Origin: Litoribacter populi
GTDB lineage: Bacteria > Bacteroidota > Bacteroidia > Cytophagales > Cyclobacteriaceae
Reading direction: 5' to 3'
Length of the DNA: 64,000 nucleotides
NCBI RefSeq assembly: GCF_007483685.1
Contig: NZ_VMKN01000001.1
Location: forward strand, 939,825 to 1,003,824
The position numbers and the translations under genes are program-made. The notes below the pieces were generated by a model. It worked only from the letters and a program-made list of their open reading frames with translations. It was not told the DNA's origin and did no database searches. Of this stretch, positions 43,624 through 53,306 are shown in pieces; position 1 is the stretch's first letter; each line of letters starts with the position of its first letter.

Positions 43624-44070
43624 TTAATAATTGGTAATGTATTTATTCAGGTCAAGCCAGTAACTGGCCATCTCCTGTATGGTTTTGGTAAATTCCTCAA
43701 AATCCACTGGTTTGACAATATAACTGTTGACTCCCATTTCATAGCAAGCTTGGATGTCCTGCATTTGGTTGGAGGAGGTAAGTACGGCCACCGGTATGGT
43801 CTGGGTGGTTGTATTGTTTTTGACAGCCTTGAGCACTTCAAAACCGTCAATTTTGGGCATCTTGAGATCTACAATGATAAGCTTGAGGTGGAGCTTATCA
43901 TGAGATTTAGAAAAACCGTTTTTCTTAAACAGTATATCCAAAGCCTGTTCCCCATCATCGAAATGTAGAATTTGGATCCCCGGCTGGCTTTTTTTTAAAG
44001 CCCTTTTAATCAGATCAGCATCATCTTTATTGTCTTCAATCAGTAATATATCTATTGCTTCATCATCCAT
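43624..44070 (-). CDS. Single-domain response regulator (Rcp1-like)
   Basis: This 148-residue receiver has DILLIEDNKDDADLI at the start, the acceptor aspartate in LIIVDLKMPKIDGFEVL, a conserved T/S in VAVLTSSN and K in IVKPVDF. There is no output domain. It resembles Rcp1-like regulators that take phosphate from the kinase encoded just before it. The two genes overlap by 19 bases, which supports that pairing. It then likely passes the signal on to other proteins in the relay. Confidence 0.92.
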   Translation of the reverse strand: MDDEAIDILLIEDNKDDADLIKRALKKSQPGIQILHFDDGEQALDILFKKNGFSKSHDKLHLKLIIVDLKMPKIDGFEVLKAVKNNTTTQTIPVAVLTSSNQMQDIQACYEMGVNSYIVKPVDFEEFTKTIQEMASYWLDLNKYITNY

Positions 44071-45923
44071 TCAGATTGCTGTTTTGGTAAAGTAAAGTAA
44101 AAAGTAGCGCCTTTGTCAAACTGGCCTTTGGCCAAAACCCTGCCGCCATGCTTGGCGATTATTCTTTGTACAATACCGAGTCCAACCCCGGTACCTTCAA
44201 ACTCATCATCCCTGTGGAGTCGCTGAAAAACACCAAACAGCTTGTGAGCATATTTCATGTCAAATCCTGCCCCGTTGTCACTAATATAGTAAATATATTC
44301 TATATCGTTTTCTTCAAATCCTACCTCGATCTTTGGAGCATCTTTCTTGGAACTGTATTTTATGGCATTTGAAATCAGGTTGACCAAACATTGATAGATT
44401 AGGGTGTAGTCACCTTGCACATCGGGTAGTTCGTGGATGGTAAACTTGACGGAGGGCTTTAGTTGAGGAGCCATTTCCTTGAAGATTTGAACCACCATAT
44501 CCCGGGTGTGCAATTTGCATTTTTTAACCTCTTTCCTGCCGAGTTTGGAGAAATCCAACAACCCGTCGATCAGGATGCCCATGCGTTTGGAATTGTGCTG
44601 GATGATTTGGAAAAGCCTGTTCAGTTCCTCATTCATCTGTCCGTCAAATTCCTCCCTAATGATATTGGTGTAGCCGTGGATGGCCCGCAGGGGCGCCCGA
44701 AGGTCATGCGATACAGAATGAGAGAAAGATTCCAACTCCTGATTGGTGGCCTCCAGTTGATTTACGTTACGCTGCAGGTCTTCGTTCAACTGTTGGATTT
44801 CCTCTTCTGCCTTTTTCTGTTGGGTGATATCCCTTTCCGTGATAGCGATAGATTTGAGGACATTGTTGGCATCGGTAATCACCGAGGCGGATAATACTAC
44901 ATCGATGATCTTGCCATATTTGTTGATACGTTTCGTTTCCACAGAGCGAATTTGGTCACCTTTTAGTATGCTGGTAATCATTTCCTGGGTCTCGGCCATG
45001 AGGAATTTAGGGACGATATTCCAAATTTTCATGTTGAGTGCCTCGCTCTCGGTAAATCCGTAATTGACCTCGGCTCCTTTATTCCAAGAGATAATATGCC
45101 CATCTGGATTATGGAGGTAGATGGCGTCCTTGGATTGCTTCACTACAGCTGCTAGGTAGTTTTTGATTTCCTCTACCTCTTTTTTTGCCGTGATATCCCG
45201 CGCATTGGCAAACCATAGCCCCCTTTTCTGAACTATGTTCCAGTGAAACCATTTGATGCTGCGGTTCTTGCAATACATCTGGGCTTCAAAGGTAAAGTTG
45301 TCCATCCCCTCGCGGATCTGTTTCTTAATCAAATAATGCTCATCCTCGAGCAGATAGTGCAGCAGGGAAGTGTTTTTGATCTCATCCGGATGGTACCCCA
45401 ATGCAGGCAGCACCGCCTTGTTGATTTCCTCAAACTTTAGCGTAGCGGCGTTGATAATGCCGATCATGTCAGCGGAGTTGTTGATCAGTAAGGCGTATTT
45501 TTCCAGAATGAGGTTCTTTTGCTGCAATTCCTTTTTTTGAAGGTATAGCCTGAGTAACACCGAGACCTTGGCTTCAGTGAGTTCCTTGTCCGGCGGTTTC
45601 TGTAGGTAGTCGATCGCCCCTTCCTCAAAACCTTTGACCATAAATTCCCGCTCCGTCTTCTCGGCTGAAGCAAAAATGATGGGGATATCTTTAGTACGCT
45701 TGCTGGACTTGATGATTTTGGCCACCTCAAAGCCATCCATGCCGGGCATTTTTACATCCAATATGATCAGGCATATTTCCTCGTTGATGACCAACTTTAG
45801 GGCTTCCTTCCCATCAGTGGCATGAAAAAACCGTCTTTCCGGGCGGGAAAGGAGGGCTTCCATCGCAAAAATGTTGCTGGACTTGTCATCGACAATTAGG
45901 ATATTGACCTTGTCTTTGGGCAT
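44052..45923 (-). CDS. REC-PAS-PAS histidine kinase
   Basis: The 623-residue soluble kinase has an N-terminal receiver (NILIVDDKSSNIFAMEALL; acceptor D in LIILDVKMPGMDGFE), two PAS domains (about 145-260 and 265-385), a short coiled coil, then the kinase core: H-box SVSHDLRAPLRAIHGYTNI, N-box LVNLISNAIKYSSKK and G-boxes DNGAGFDMKY and GTGVGLGIVQRI. The core is of the phytochrome-kinase type. It follows CheR by 5 bases and overlaps the single-REC gene. As the receiver is N-terminal, it may be regulated by phosphate from the upstream hybrid kinase. Confidence 0.92.
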   Translation of the reverse strand: MPKDKVNILIVDDKSSNIFAMEALLSRPERRFFHATDGKEALKLVINEEICLIILDVKMPGMDGFEVAKIIKSSKRTKDIPIIFASAEKTEREFMVKGFEEGAIDYLQKPPDKELTEAKVSVLLRLYLQKKELQQKNLILEKYALLINNSADMIGIINAATLKFEEINKAVLPALGYHPDEIKNTSLLHYLLEDEHYLIKKQIREGMDNFTFEAQMYCKNRSIKWFHWNIVQKRGLWFANARDITAKKEVEEIKNYLAAVVKQSKDAIYLHNPDGHIISWNKGAEVNYGFTESEALNMKIWNIVPKFLMAETQEMITSILKGDQIRSVETKRINKYGKIIDVVLSASVITDANNVLKSIAITERDITQQKKAEEEIQQLNEDLQRNVNQLEATNQELESFSHSVSHDLRAPLRAIHGYTNIIREEFDGQMNEELNRLFQIIQHNSKRMGILIDGLLDFSKLGRKEVKKCKLHTRDMVVQIFKEMAPQLKPSVKFTIHELPDVQGDYTLIYQCLVNLISNAIKYSSKKDAPKIEVGFEENDIEYIYYISDNGAGFDMKYAHKLFGVFQRLHRDDEFEGTGVGLGIVQRIIAKHGGRVLAKGQFDKGATFYFTLPKQQSEWMMKQ

Positions 45924-45928
45924 GATGC

Positions 45929-46768
45929 TTATTTTATGCGTTTAAAAATCTTCTGTTTTCTGTCTGTTTCCCTGAAGTCCAACCTGTGATCGGAGAACAG
46001 CAATGACTCCCTGCTTCCTAATGCCAAGTAGCCGAAGTTGCCCAGGCTTTCATAGAAAAGCTTTATTACCTTGTTTTGCAGTGTTTGGTTAAAATAAATC
46101 AATACATTTCGGCACATGATCATCTGAAACTCATTAAATGAGCCATCAGTGGCCAGGTTGTGCGTGGAAAACACCATATGTTTTTGTAAGCTTTTGTCAA
46201 ACAGCGCGGAGCCATATTTGGCTATGTAATAGTCCGAAAAGGCATTTTTTCCTCCAGCAGCCATGTAATTAGCTGTGTAATCTCTCATTAGTTCCAAACT
46301 GAAAATACCTTTTTTGGCGTTATGGATAACTTTAGGATTAAGATCAGTGGCATAGATGAGCGACCGGTCCAACAGCCCTTCTTCTTTCAACATTATCGCT
46401 AGAGAGTACACTTCCTCCCCAGTTGAGCAACCTGCTACCCAAAACTTAAGTAAAGGATAGCTGGCCAATCTGGGCAGTACGTTTTCCCTTAGGCTAAGGA
46501 AAAACTTGGGGTCACGAAACATTTCTGTGACATTTACAGTGAACTCCTGCACAAACTGAGCAAAGACCTCTTCATCTGAAAGCAGCAACTTGGTAAGTCC
46601 GGAAACCCCATCTTCCAATTGGTGGGTTTTCATGAAATACTTTACCCGTCTTCCTGCTGAAGAAGGTGCATAATTGCGAAAATCAAAGCCATAGTGTCTA
46701 TAGAGGATAGCCATCATCTGGGCTAAGCTTTCTTTTTCGTTTTCTAAAGTTTCTACCATCATCGGCAA
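45929..46768 (-). CDS. CheR-type protein-glutamate methyltransferase (copy 1)
   Basis: This 279-residue CheR-like enzyme uses S-adenosylmethionine to methylate glutamates on signalling proteins. SAM-binding motifs are LKFWVAGCSTGEEVYSLAI and IYATDLNPKVIHNAKKG; the FVQEFTVNVTEMFRDPKFF segment is typical, as is MIMCRNVLIYFN. No CheB esterase or classical MCP gene lies in the window. The likely target is the NIT-HAMP hybrid kinase encoded upstream, whose long coiled coil could hold methylation sites. A close paralog (57912-58724) sits behind the intact copy of that kinase, which supports functional pairing. Confidence 0.92.
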   Translation of the reverse strand: MPMMVETLENEKESLAQMMAILYRHYGFDFRNYAPSSAGRRVKYFMKTHQLEDGVSGLTKLLLSDEEVFAQFVQEFTVNVTEMFRDPKFFLSLRENVLPRLASYPLLKFWVAGCSTGEEVYSLAIMLKEEGLLDRSLIYATDLNPKVIHNAKKGIFSLELMRDYTANYMAAGGKNAFSDYYIAKYGSALFDKSLQKHMVFSTHNLATDGSFNEFQMIMCRNVLIYFNQTLQNKVIKLFYESLGNFGYLALGSRESLLFSDHRLDFRETDRKQKIFKRIK

Positions 46769-46769
46769 T

Positions 46770-47813
46770 TTATTGATAACTCCAGACTTTTAATAAAGAT
46801 ATTAGCTTTTGGATATTCACCGGTTTGCTTACATAGTCGGACATTCCCGCAATCAGGCATTTTTCACGGTCTCCCTTCATAGCTTTGGCCGTAAGGGCGA
46901 TGATTGGGATATCACAGAATTTTGGAATTTTTCTAATTTCTCTGGTCGCCTCAAACCCGTCCATTTCCGGCATCATAATGTCCATAAGGATGATTTCAAT
47001 GTCTTGATGATCCTTTAGCACCTTGATCGCTTCCTTTCCATTTTCTGCTATTACGCATTGTATGCCTTCTTCCTCTAGAGCATTGGTTATGGAGAAAATG
47101 TTCCTCATATCATCATCTACCACAAGGATTTTTTTGTTGATGAGCACCTCATCGGATCTGTGGAGTTTCCGGATGATTTCCTGCTTTTCGGCAGGGAGTT
47201 TAGATTCCACCCTATGGAGGAAAAGATTGGTTTCATCAAATAGTCTTTCAGGCGAATCCACCGTTTTGAGCACCACCGTATGGGCCAGCTTGTTGAGTTT
47301 AGTGGACTCCTCCCGGTTGATGTCTTTTCCGGTGTATACGATCATCGGAATTCTCTTGAGGTGCTCGGAGTTTTTAATGCGTTCCATCAACTCAATACCA
47401 CTCATATCCGGAAGTCCAAGGTCGATAATGATACAGTCAAATTCCTCTTTTTGAAGGATATCATGAGCTTCCTGACCGCTGAAAGCAGGGTAGGATTTGA
47501 CATCACCATTTCCGATAAGTTCGATAATAGCCTTGTTTTGCTGCTTGTTGTCTTCCACCACCAATAGCTTTTTAAGCTTCTTGTTGACAAAGTCCTCTAT
47601 CCTAGCAAAGCTGCTGGCCAGTTCCTCTTTTGACAAGGGCTTTTTGAGGTAATCAAATGCCCCTAAGTCATACCCTTCTCGTCGCTTGTCATGTCCTGAG
47701 ATAATCTGCACAGGAATATGGCGAAGGGTTGTGTCGTTTTTTAGTTTCTTGAGAACTTCTATCCCATCGAGTCCAGGCAGCATCATGTCCCGTGTAGCCC
47801 TTTTCCCTGACAA
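46770..47813 (-). CDS. Downstream fragment of a broken hybrid kinase (REC1 rest, REC2, REC3)
   Basis: This 347-residue frame continues the kinase gene 47689-50742 after an out-of-frame deletion. It begins with DMMLPGLDGIEVLKKLKND, the second half of receiver 1, then KLLVVEDNKQQNKA ... CIIIDLGLPDMSGIEL (receiver 2) and KILVVDDDMRN ... IILMDIMMPEMDGFEA (receiver 3). The intact paralog (53705-57763) has all three receivers in one frame. Receivers 2 and 3 keep their aspartates and might still function if translation restarts at the ATG near 47813. It ends one base before CheR. Confidence 0.8.
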   Translation of the reverse strand: MSGKRATRDMMLPGLDGIEVLKKLKNDTTLRHIPVQIISGHDKRREGYDLGAFDYLKKPLSKEELASSFARIEDFVNKKLKKLLVVEDNKQQNKAIIELIGNGDVKSYPAFSGQEAHDILQKEEFDCIIIDLGLPDMSGIELMERIKNSEHLKRIPMIVYTGKDINREESTKLNKLAHTVVLKTVDSPERLFDETNLFLHRVESKLPAEKQEIIRKLHRSDEVLINKKILVVDDDMRNIFSITNALEEEGIQCVIAENGKEAIKVLKDHQDIEIILMDIMMPEMDGFEATREIRKIPKFCDIPIIALTAKAMKGDREKCLIAGMSDYVSKPVNIQKLISLLKVWSYQ

Positions 47814-50742
47814 ACCTTAAGAGGATGTTGGCAAACTTTTCGTCATCTTCAATAATTAGAATCACCTTGTGATGACTTTTGATGCTTTCTCGATCATCGG
47901 CAAAAGGAAGATTGTCCAATACCGGGGCCGTTTCGTAGTTGTCTTCAAGGGTTTCGGTCAATACTTTGCCAATCTCCTCTGTATGTTCGTAAGGAATGGT
48001 TTCTTCCAAAGAAACCTCTATCGGCAAATATAGCGTAAATGTACTCCCATGTCCTTCTTCACTTTCCAGCATGATCTCCCCACCTAGAGCAGAGGCAATT
48101 TCCCTACTGATGGATAGGCCCAGGCCCGTACCTCCATATTTTCTCTTCGTGGACCCATCAGCCTGTTGAAAGGCTTCGAAGACCACGCCTTGCTTATTGA
48201 CAGGAATTCCAATACCGGTATCTTTTACTACAAAGGCCAACACCATCTCAGTACGGTTTAGTCTTTCGCTCTTAAACTGCCCACGTGAAGGCATAAGGGA
48301 AATATGAAGATCCACCTTTCCTTTTTCCGGAGTAAACTTGAACGCATTGGACAGCAGGTTTCTCAACACCTGCTCAAGCCGGAGTTTGTCGGTAAGGATG
48401 GGGAGCTCAATATCTTTGTCTTCGTAGCGGATATGGAAATCTTGGCCTTTTTTAAGGGCTACTTCCTTGAAAGCAGATTGGATTCTACCCAAAATATCCT
48501 TTACTAGGATTTCTTCATAGTCTAGCTCAATTTTCCCGGATTCTACCTTGGAAAGATCTAATATTTCATTGATGAGGGAAAGTAAGTCATTGCCTGAAGC
48601 GTGAATGTTTTTAGCAAACTCCACTTCTTTTTCCCCCAGTTTCTTGCTTTTGTTTTCCCCCAGAAGTTCAGCTAAAATCAAAACACTGTTGAGCGGAGTT
48701 CTGAGCTCGTGGGACATGTTGGCCAGAAACTCAGACTTGTACTTGCTGGTGATCTCCAGTTGACGGGCTTTTTTCTCCACATCCACTTTTGCTGTTTCCA
48801 ATTGGGCTTTTTGCTCCTCTAGCAGGTTGGCTTTTTCTTCTAGTTCTTCATTAGTCTGCTGAAGCTCTTCTTGTTGAGCCTTGAGTTCGAGTTCAGATTC
48901 TTCTAAGAGCCCCGTCTTGGCATGCAGTTCTTCATTTGTCTGCCTCAATTCCTCTTGTCGCGCCTCCAGCTCTTCTGCCTGTCGCTGAGATTCTTCCAGC
49001 AATTCTTTCATCTGGGACCGAGATTGGTTGCTATGAAAGGCAATGCCTATATTTTCGCCTACAAGGTCAAGAAGCTTGAATTCTAGATCGGAGAAAGGGC
49101 GGGTGGAAGCAATTTCCAACACCCCTTTGAGTTCGCCCTCGTAGAAGAAGGGATACACGATAATGTTGTTAGGACGGGCATCCCCAAGGGCAGAACTCAC
49201 CTTTATATAGTTGGCAGGGATGTCATTATAAATGATTGGATTTTGCTCCAGGGCTGCCTGTCCCACTAGTCCCTCTCCAAATTCAATGAAATTCTTGTTT
49301 CCCCCTCTTTTCTGAAAAGCATAATTTCCATACAGTTTTAGGCCACCATTTTCTGCCAAGTAAACTGCCCCGATTTGAGCATTAAGGTAGTTGGATATAA
49401 AACGGATAATTTCTTGGGCTAGCTCTTGAAGCTCCTTTTCTCCACGGATGGTGTCATTAAGATCTGAATTGCCAGTCAGTAGCCAGGTGCGGTCTCTGTT
49501 TTCATCGGAAAGTCTTTGCAAGTTGTCTCGCATTTGGCTCAGAGCTTGGCCAAGGGTGTCCTCCTCGCTGCGGACCTCTATTTCTTTGGAATAATCACCC
49601 ATCCCTATGGCTTCAGCATTGGAGGCATATTGTCTGGAAATGCGGATCAGGCGATTGAAGGATTGTGCGAGGCTACCGAATTCATCCTTGCTGTATTGGG
49701 TGACATGCTCGTCAAGATCGCCGAGGGCTACCTTATCGGCCACCTGCTTGATCTTTCCAACCGTATTCACCATTCCACGGATGATGTGGTAAAGTAGCAA
49801 GGCCAACAGTAGTAGTATCGACCCACCAATAAGGATGGTTTGAGTAATGGTAGCGTTAATTTTGGCAATATTAGCCGCAGAGGTTTCCTGAATGACTTGT
49901 ACGGATTGGTCTTCCAGAGTTTTCAGGGTATTAAGAAGACTTCCAGCCGTCACCCACCAATCCTCTTGGGAGAAGGTAAACTCGTCTAGTCCAGGATTGT
50001 CCAAAGCTTGTCGGATCACCGCTCGCGTATGCCGTGTATTAGGAGTGTTATTTTCTGCCATATAGGCTGCAGCAAGTGGTTCCGTAGTGCTTTTGGCAAA
50101 TTGTTCCAGGTTGTTTTCTGCCTTTCCTTTCAGAGCTGCAAACTGGGCATATTCACTTCTGTTAAAACCACCTCTTAAAATGTTCTGGTTAAGTTCGCTT
50201 CTCAGTTGGCCAAAAAACTCCTTTCCATACATGAGGTTTACATGGGCCGACAGCAATCTTTTCACTTCTGGGTTTTGGGAATTGTTAAACACCCTGTTTA
50301 CATCATCAATAAGGTAGAGGAGCAAGTTGCCATAATCGGCCTGCAGAGAGTCAGGGTTGCCTGTGCGGCTCTGAACCTTTTCCCGCATTCCAGGGAGCAG
50401 CGCATTCAGGCGTTTTTTGACAGCGGAGTCTGTGGCTGAGATCCGGTAAAACTCCTGAAGTGCCGCATCTGCTTTTTCTTTGTAGTCCAGAAGTTTGGTT
50501 TCTGATCCAATATTACCTCCTAGCACAAAGTCTTCGGAGATAGCCCTTTCCTGTTGCAGTGCATGCACTACCTTAGAGAGGGAGGCGGTCCTCTCCACAT
50601 CGAGCTGGACTTCCTTCAGCTGGTTTCTGTCATGAAAATCCTGCTGTAAAGCAGTAGCGATAAAATACAGTAAAGCCGCCACTGGGGTCAGGGAAAGGAG
50701 TAAAAGTTTATACCTGATAGATAGGTTGTTCAAGATATTCAT
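47689..50742 (-). CDS. Hybrid histidine kinase NIT-HAMP-GAF-HisKA-HATPase, truncated in REC1
   Basis: The 1017-residue frame has a membrane helix (about 12-30), a NIT-type sensing domain (VVHALQQERAISEDFVLGG), a second membrane helix (about 300-322), HAMP, GAF (about 430-580), a long coiled coil of RQTNEELHAKT/QQTNEELEEKA repeats, HisKA (SHELRTPLNSVLILAELL), and HATPase (NLLSNAFKFTPEKG, GTGLGLSISRE). It ends in receiver 1 after FVREKGYTG, where it diverges to a 32-residue nonsense tail. The intact paralog has 23 further residues before the aspartate. A deletion of about 71 bp, at 47787-47791, explains the break. Confidence 0.85.
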   Translation of the reverse strand: MNILNNLSIRYKLLLLSLTPVAALLYFIATALQQDFHDRNQLKEVQLDVERTASLSKVVHALQQERAISEDFVLGGNIGSETKLLDYKEKADAALQEFYRISATDSAVKKRLNALLPGMREKVQSRTGNPDSLQADYGNLLLYLIDDVNRVFNNSQNPEVKRLLSAHVNLMYGKEFFGQLRSELNQNILRGGFNRSEYAQFAALKGKAENNLEQFAKSTTEPLAAAYMAENNTPNTRHTRAVIRQALDNPGLDEFTFSQEDWWVTAGSLLNTLKTLEDQSVQVIQETSAANIAKINATITQTILIGGSILLLLALLLYHIIRGMVNTVGKIKQVADKVALGDLDEHVTQYSKDEFGSLAQSFNRLIRISRQYASNAEAIGMGDYSKEIEVRSEEDTLGQALSQMRDNLQRLSDENRDRTWLLTGNSDLNDTIRGEKELQELAQEIIRFISNYLNAQIGAVYLAENGGLKLYGNYAFQKRGGNKNFIEFGEGLVGQAALEQNPIIYNDIPANYIKVSSALGDARPNNIIVYPFFYEGELKGVLEIASTRPFSDLEFKLLDLVGENIGIAFHSNQSRSQMKELLEESQRQAEELEARQEELRQTNEELHAKTGLLEESELELKAQQEELQQTNEELEEKANLLEEQKAQLETAKVDVEKKARQLEITSKYKSEFLANMSHELRTPLNSVLILAELLGENKSKKLGEKEVEFAKNIHASGNDLLSLINEILDLSKVESGKIELDYEEILVKDILGRIQSAFKEVALKKGQDFHIRYEDKDIELPILTDKLRLEQVLRNLLSNAFKFTPEKGKVDLHISLMPSRGQFKSERLNRTEMVLAFVVKDTGIGIPVNKQGVVFEAFQQADGSTKRKYGGTGLGLSISREIASALGGEIMLESEEGHGSTFTLYLPIEVSLEETIPYEHTEEIGKVLTETLEDNYETAPVLDNLPFADDRESIKSHHKVILIIEDDEKFANILLRFVREKGYTGHDAAWTRWDRSSQETKKRHNPSPYSCADYLRT

Positions 50743-50766
50743 AGGCTGGGAAAATTACACTATCCC

Positions 50767-50774
50767 CAAAAATA
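50767..50774 (-). promoter_or_regulatory. Candidate -7 element (TATTTTTG)
   Basis: On the minus strand TATTTTTG matches TAnnTTTG and lies 24 bases before the ATG of the truncated kinase. No well-spaced -33 element was seen. Confidence 0.4.
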
Positions 50775-50934
50775 AATAAGTTTCCCAAAACATCTAATTC
50801 CTCTGATAATCAGAAATATGCGGATTTTTGGATAAAATGATATGTACGCGTTTTTTAGTTGATAAAAGATGTGGTTTGTGGTAAAAAAAGTGCTGAATGT
50901 GGCAGAAAGAGTTTTTTTTAAAATACTTAGAAAG

Positions 50935-51015
50935 GGTACAAAGAACAAAGTACAAGGTACGAAATGTTGTATCGCACTTCGTACTTCGTATTTCGTACTT
51001 CGTACTTATGATCCC
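50935..51015. repeat. GTACTTCG-type inverted repeat
   Basis: AAAGTACAAGGTACGAAAT faces ACTTCGTACTTCGTATTTCG, so the arms can pair. Bases 50970-51007 contain four ACTTCGTA-like units. It is followed by ATTCCTAATTC, part of another module. Confidence 0.75.
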
Positions 51016-51024
51016 ATTCCTAAT

Positions 51025-52144
51025 TCAATCCTCCAGCTTCAACGAAGAATACCCTTCTCTTTTATCAGAGTAAGTCTTGTTAAGGATTCTCAGGTATTCA
51101 TCGAGCTCTTTTGCTGAGGCGGTGACGTGATTGCAGATGGTTTTGATGGAGTCGTCCTGTATGCTGTCTTTATCCATCATTGCGGTGAGACCCATAAGAT
51201 TTGCTACCGGTTTTCTGAGTCCATGGGATATGTCGAATATGATCTTTTCAAGGGTTTCTATATATGCCTTTCTTTCGGAAATATCCTGAAATGTTCCATA
51301 CCATACCACTGTGCCGTTATCGAGCCGCTCAGGTTTGGCGTAAACCCAGTGCCAAGTATCTCTGTCGCTGAATTGGGATGTTTTTATCCTATATTCAACA
51401 TTCAGCATGCTAAGGTTTTTAAAGGAGCCTGTAAGGGCCTCATAAAGTTTGGGCACATCCTCTGGGTAAACTACCTTAAATGCTATTTTACCATCAACTT
51501 GCAATTCCTCCTGACGGGATGAATTATAATAATGCCCTTGCTGATAAAGGGGAACCTCATGCTGCCATCAGGGTTCATCTCAAGTTGAAAGATGATGCCT
51601 GGAAAAGTATCGGTCAGCTTAAGGATTTGCTCATTTTTAGCTTTGAGCTCTTGATATTGTTGTTGAATAGTGCGCCTGTATTCTATAAATCTCATGGCCT
51701 TTTTTGCCAATATTTTTAGACCCTCAATTTGTCGTTCACTAAGCGTTCTTTCCGTCTTATAATTACACACAGTGCGCCTATCCCGTGCCCTTCTTCTGTC
51801 CGTAGCGGTACTCCAGCGTAAAATCGGATATGGGGATCCCCTGTTACTAGCGGATTTTCTCTAAAATTTATATGGTCTAATGGACTGTTTACGATAAATA
51901 CCTCCTCCCCACTGTCAATGGCGTGCCGGCAAAAGGAACTATCTATAGGAGTGGAATCGAGATCGGTACCAACTTTACTTTTGAACCATTGCTGTTCCTG
52001 TTCAAACAAGGAAATAAGCGAAACGGGCGTTTCACATATCAGGGAAGCTAATTGGGTGATTTCGTCCAACTCTTTTTCTGGGGGCGTATGAAGAATCCCG
52101 AACTTATAAAGAGCTTCCAATCTTGCTTTTTCCTTACCTGCCAT
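51025..52144 (-). pseudogene. Frameshifted GAF-PAS-histidine-box sensor
   Basis: Three overlapping minus-strand frames join into one ancestral gene. The first (51716-52144) is a GAF domain (TPIDSSFCRHAI, IRFYAGVPLRTEEGHGIGAL) that breaks after LCVI. The next frame resumes with NYKTERTLSERQIEGLKILA and enters a PAS domain, breaking near FPFISKGI at about 51520. The third continues YNSSRQEELQVDGKIAFKVV and runs to the end (51025), closing with ISHGLRKPVANLMGLTAMM and a helix ending ELDEYLRILNK. Both breaks need only small shifts: about 4 bases lost near 51755 and 1 base near 51520. It lacks an ATPase domain. Confidence 0.78.
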
Positions 52145-52748
52145 ATACCAACATTTACAATAATCTGCCGCTAATAAGCTAAAAAAATGTATTTATTGCA
52201 AGTATTATTGTACCAGTAAATTTAATTAGGAATGAAGAATTAGGAATGAGGGACGCCGTTAATTCTTCATTCCTAATTCCTCATTCTCAATTTACTTTGT
52301 GCGACTTCTTTTTTACTTTGAGTGACCAATTTTATTTATTCTCTTCGTGCCCTTCTTTTCCTTTGAGCCCTTTGTGCCCAATTTGAAAAGAAAAGCAGCA
52401 GGAATCCCGCTGCCATTGCTAAACTATAAACAACCTTATGCAAATCCATCTTCGCATTTCGGGGGTAAAGTTAAGGCCTAGAGTGCGTTGAGGCTAAGGG
52501 TTTTTGATGGACGGTGGGGTTGAAAATCTTCATTTATTCATCATTCAAGAAATCGGAAATGTGACTCGAGCGAAGTCAGAGACATTCGCACAACCGAGAC
52601 CGTACTAAGTCAAGTGCGGAATAGTACGAAGTCGGAGACATTCGCAGAACCATGTAAAAAAGCAGTAGTCCTGGAAGTACTTGGTACATGGTATCTTAGT
52701 ACCCAAAATCATTATATTTGTCTCTACACCCTTTAACCCCCCAATAGT
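52145..52748. repeat. Large modular repeat gap
   Basis: It contains, from left: the ATTAGGAATGAAGAATTAGG inverted pair (52225-52290), GTGCGACTTCTTTTTTACTTTG and GTGACCAATTTTATTTATTC, then CGTGCCCTTCTTTTCCTTTG and AGCCCTTTGTGCCCAATTTG (all inverse copies of the modules near 3880-4060). A GAAGTCRGAGACATTCGCA unit occurs twice (about 52573 and 52629). A GTACTTGGTACATGGTATC module lies near 52677. No gene is supported. Confidence 0.75.
52713..52720 (+). promoter_or_regulatory. Candidate -7 element (TATATTTG)
   Basis: An exact TAnnTTTG match 28 bases before the ATG of the YdeI-like gene. It lies just beside a GTACTTGG repeat module. Confidence 0.5.
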
Positions 52749-53306
52749 ATGAACAACGAAAAGTGGATCCATGAAGTAGAATTTTTAAAATCCATAATTG
52801 AGGAGACTGAACTTGAGAAGACCAAGAAGTGGGGGGCGGATGTGTATGTGATTGGAAAAACAAATGTGGTCATGGTGGGGGGATTCAAAGATTATGTTTC
52901 GGTGTGGTTTTATGATGGGGTGTTTCTCGAGGATCCTTTGGGGGTGCTGGGCAACTCACAGGAGGGGAAAACCAAGGCCATGAGACACTGGAAGTTTACC
53001 TCCATGGAAGAGATTGATCCGGTGCTGGTAAGGGAATATGTGGAGGAGGCTATTGCGAATGCCAAGGCGGGTAAAACCTGGAAGGCCGAAAGGTCAACGG
53101 AGGTTGAAATTCCCGAGATACTGCAGGCCGCGCTGGATGAAGATGAGGGTTTTAAAGAAAGCTTTTTTGCGCTTACTTATGGCAAGCAAAAGGAATATTG
53201 TGAGCATGTGTCCTCAGCCAAGCGGGAGGAGACTCAGCTGAGCCGAATTGAGAAGATGAAACCGATGGTGAATAGGGGAGAGGGGTTGAATGATAAGTAT
53301 AAGTAA
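52749..53306 (+). CDS. YdeI/OmdA-like (DUF1801 superfamily) protein
   Basis: This 185-residue soluble protein has an N-terminal DUF1801-like domain (IEETELEKTKKWGADVYVIG, VVMVGGFKDYVSVWFYDG) and a C-terminal OmdA-type helical tail (IPEILQAALDEDEGFKESFF, KREETQLSRIEKMKPMV). This pair defines the YdeI family of unknown biochemical role. No signal peptide is present. It is flanked on both sides by repeat blocks and stands alone between the signalling genes. Confidence 0.87.
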   Translation: MNNEKWIHEVEFLKSIIEETELEKTKKWGADVYVIGKTNVVMVGGFKDYVSVWFYDGVFLEDPLGVLGNSQEGKTKAMRHWKFTSMEEIDPVLVREYVEEAIANAKAGKTWKAERSTEVEIPEILQAALDEDEGFKESFFALTYGKQKEYCEHVSSAKREETQLSRIEKMKPMVNRGEGLNDKYK

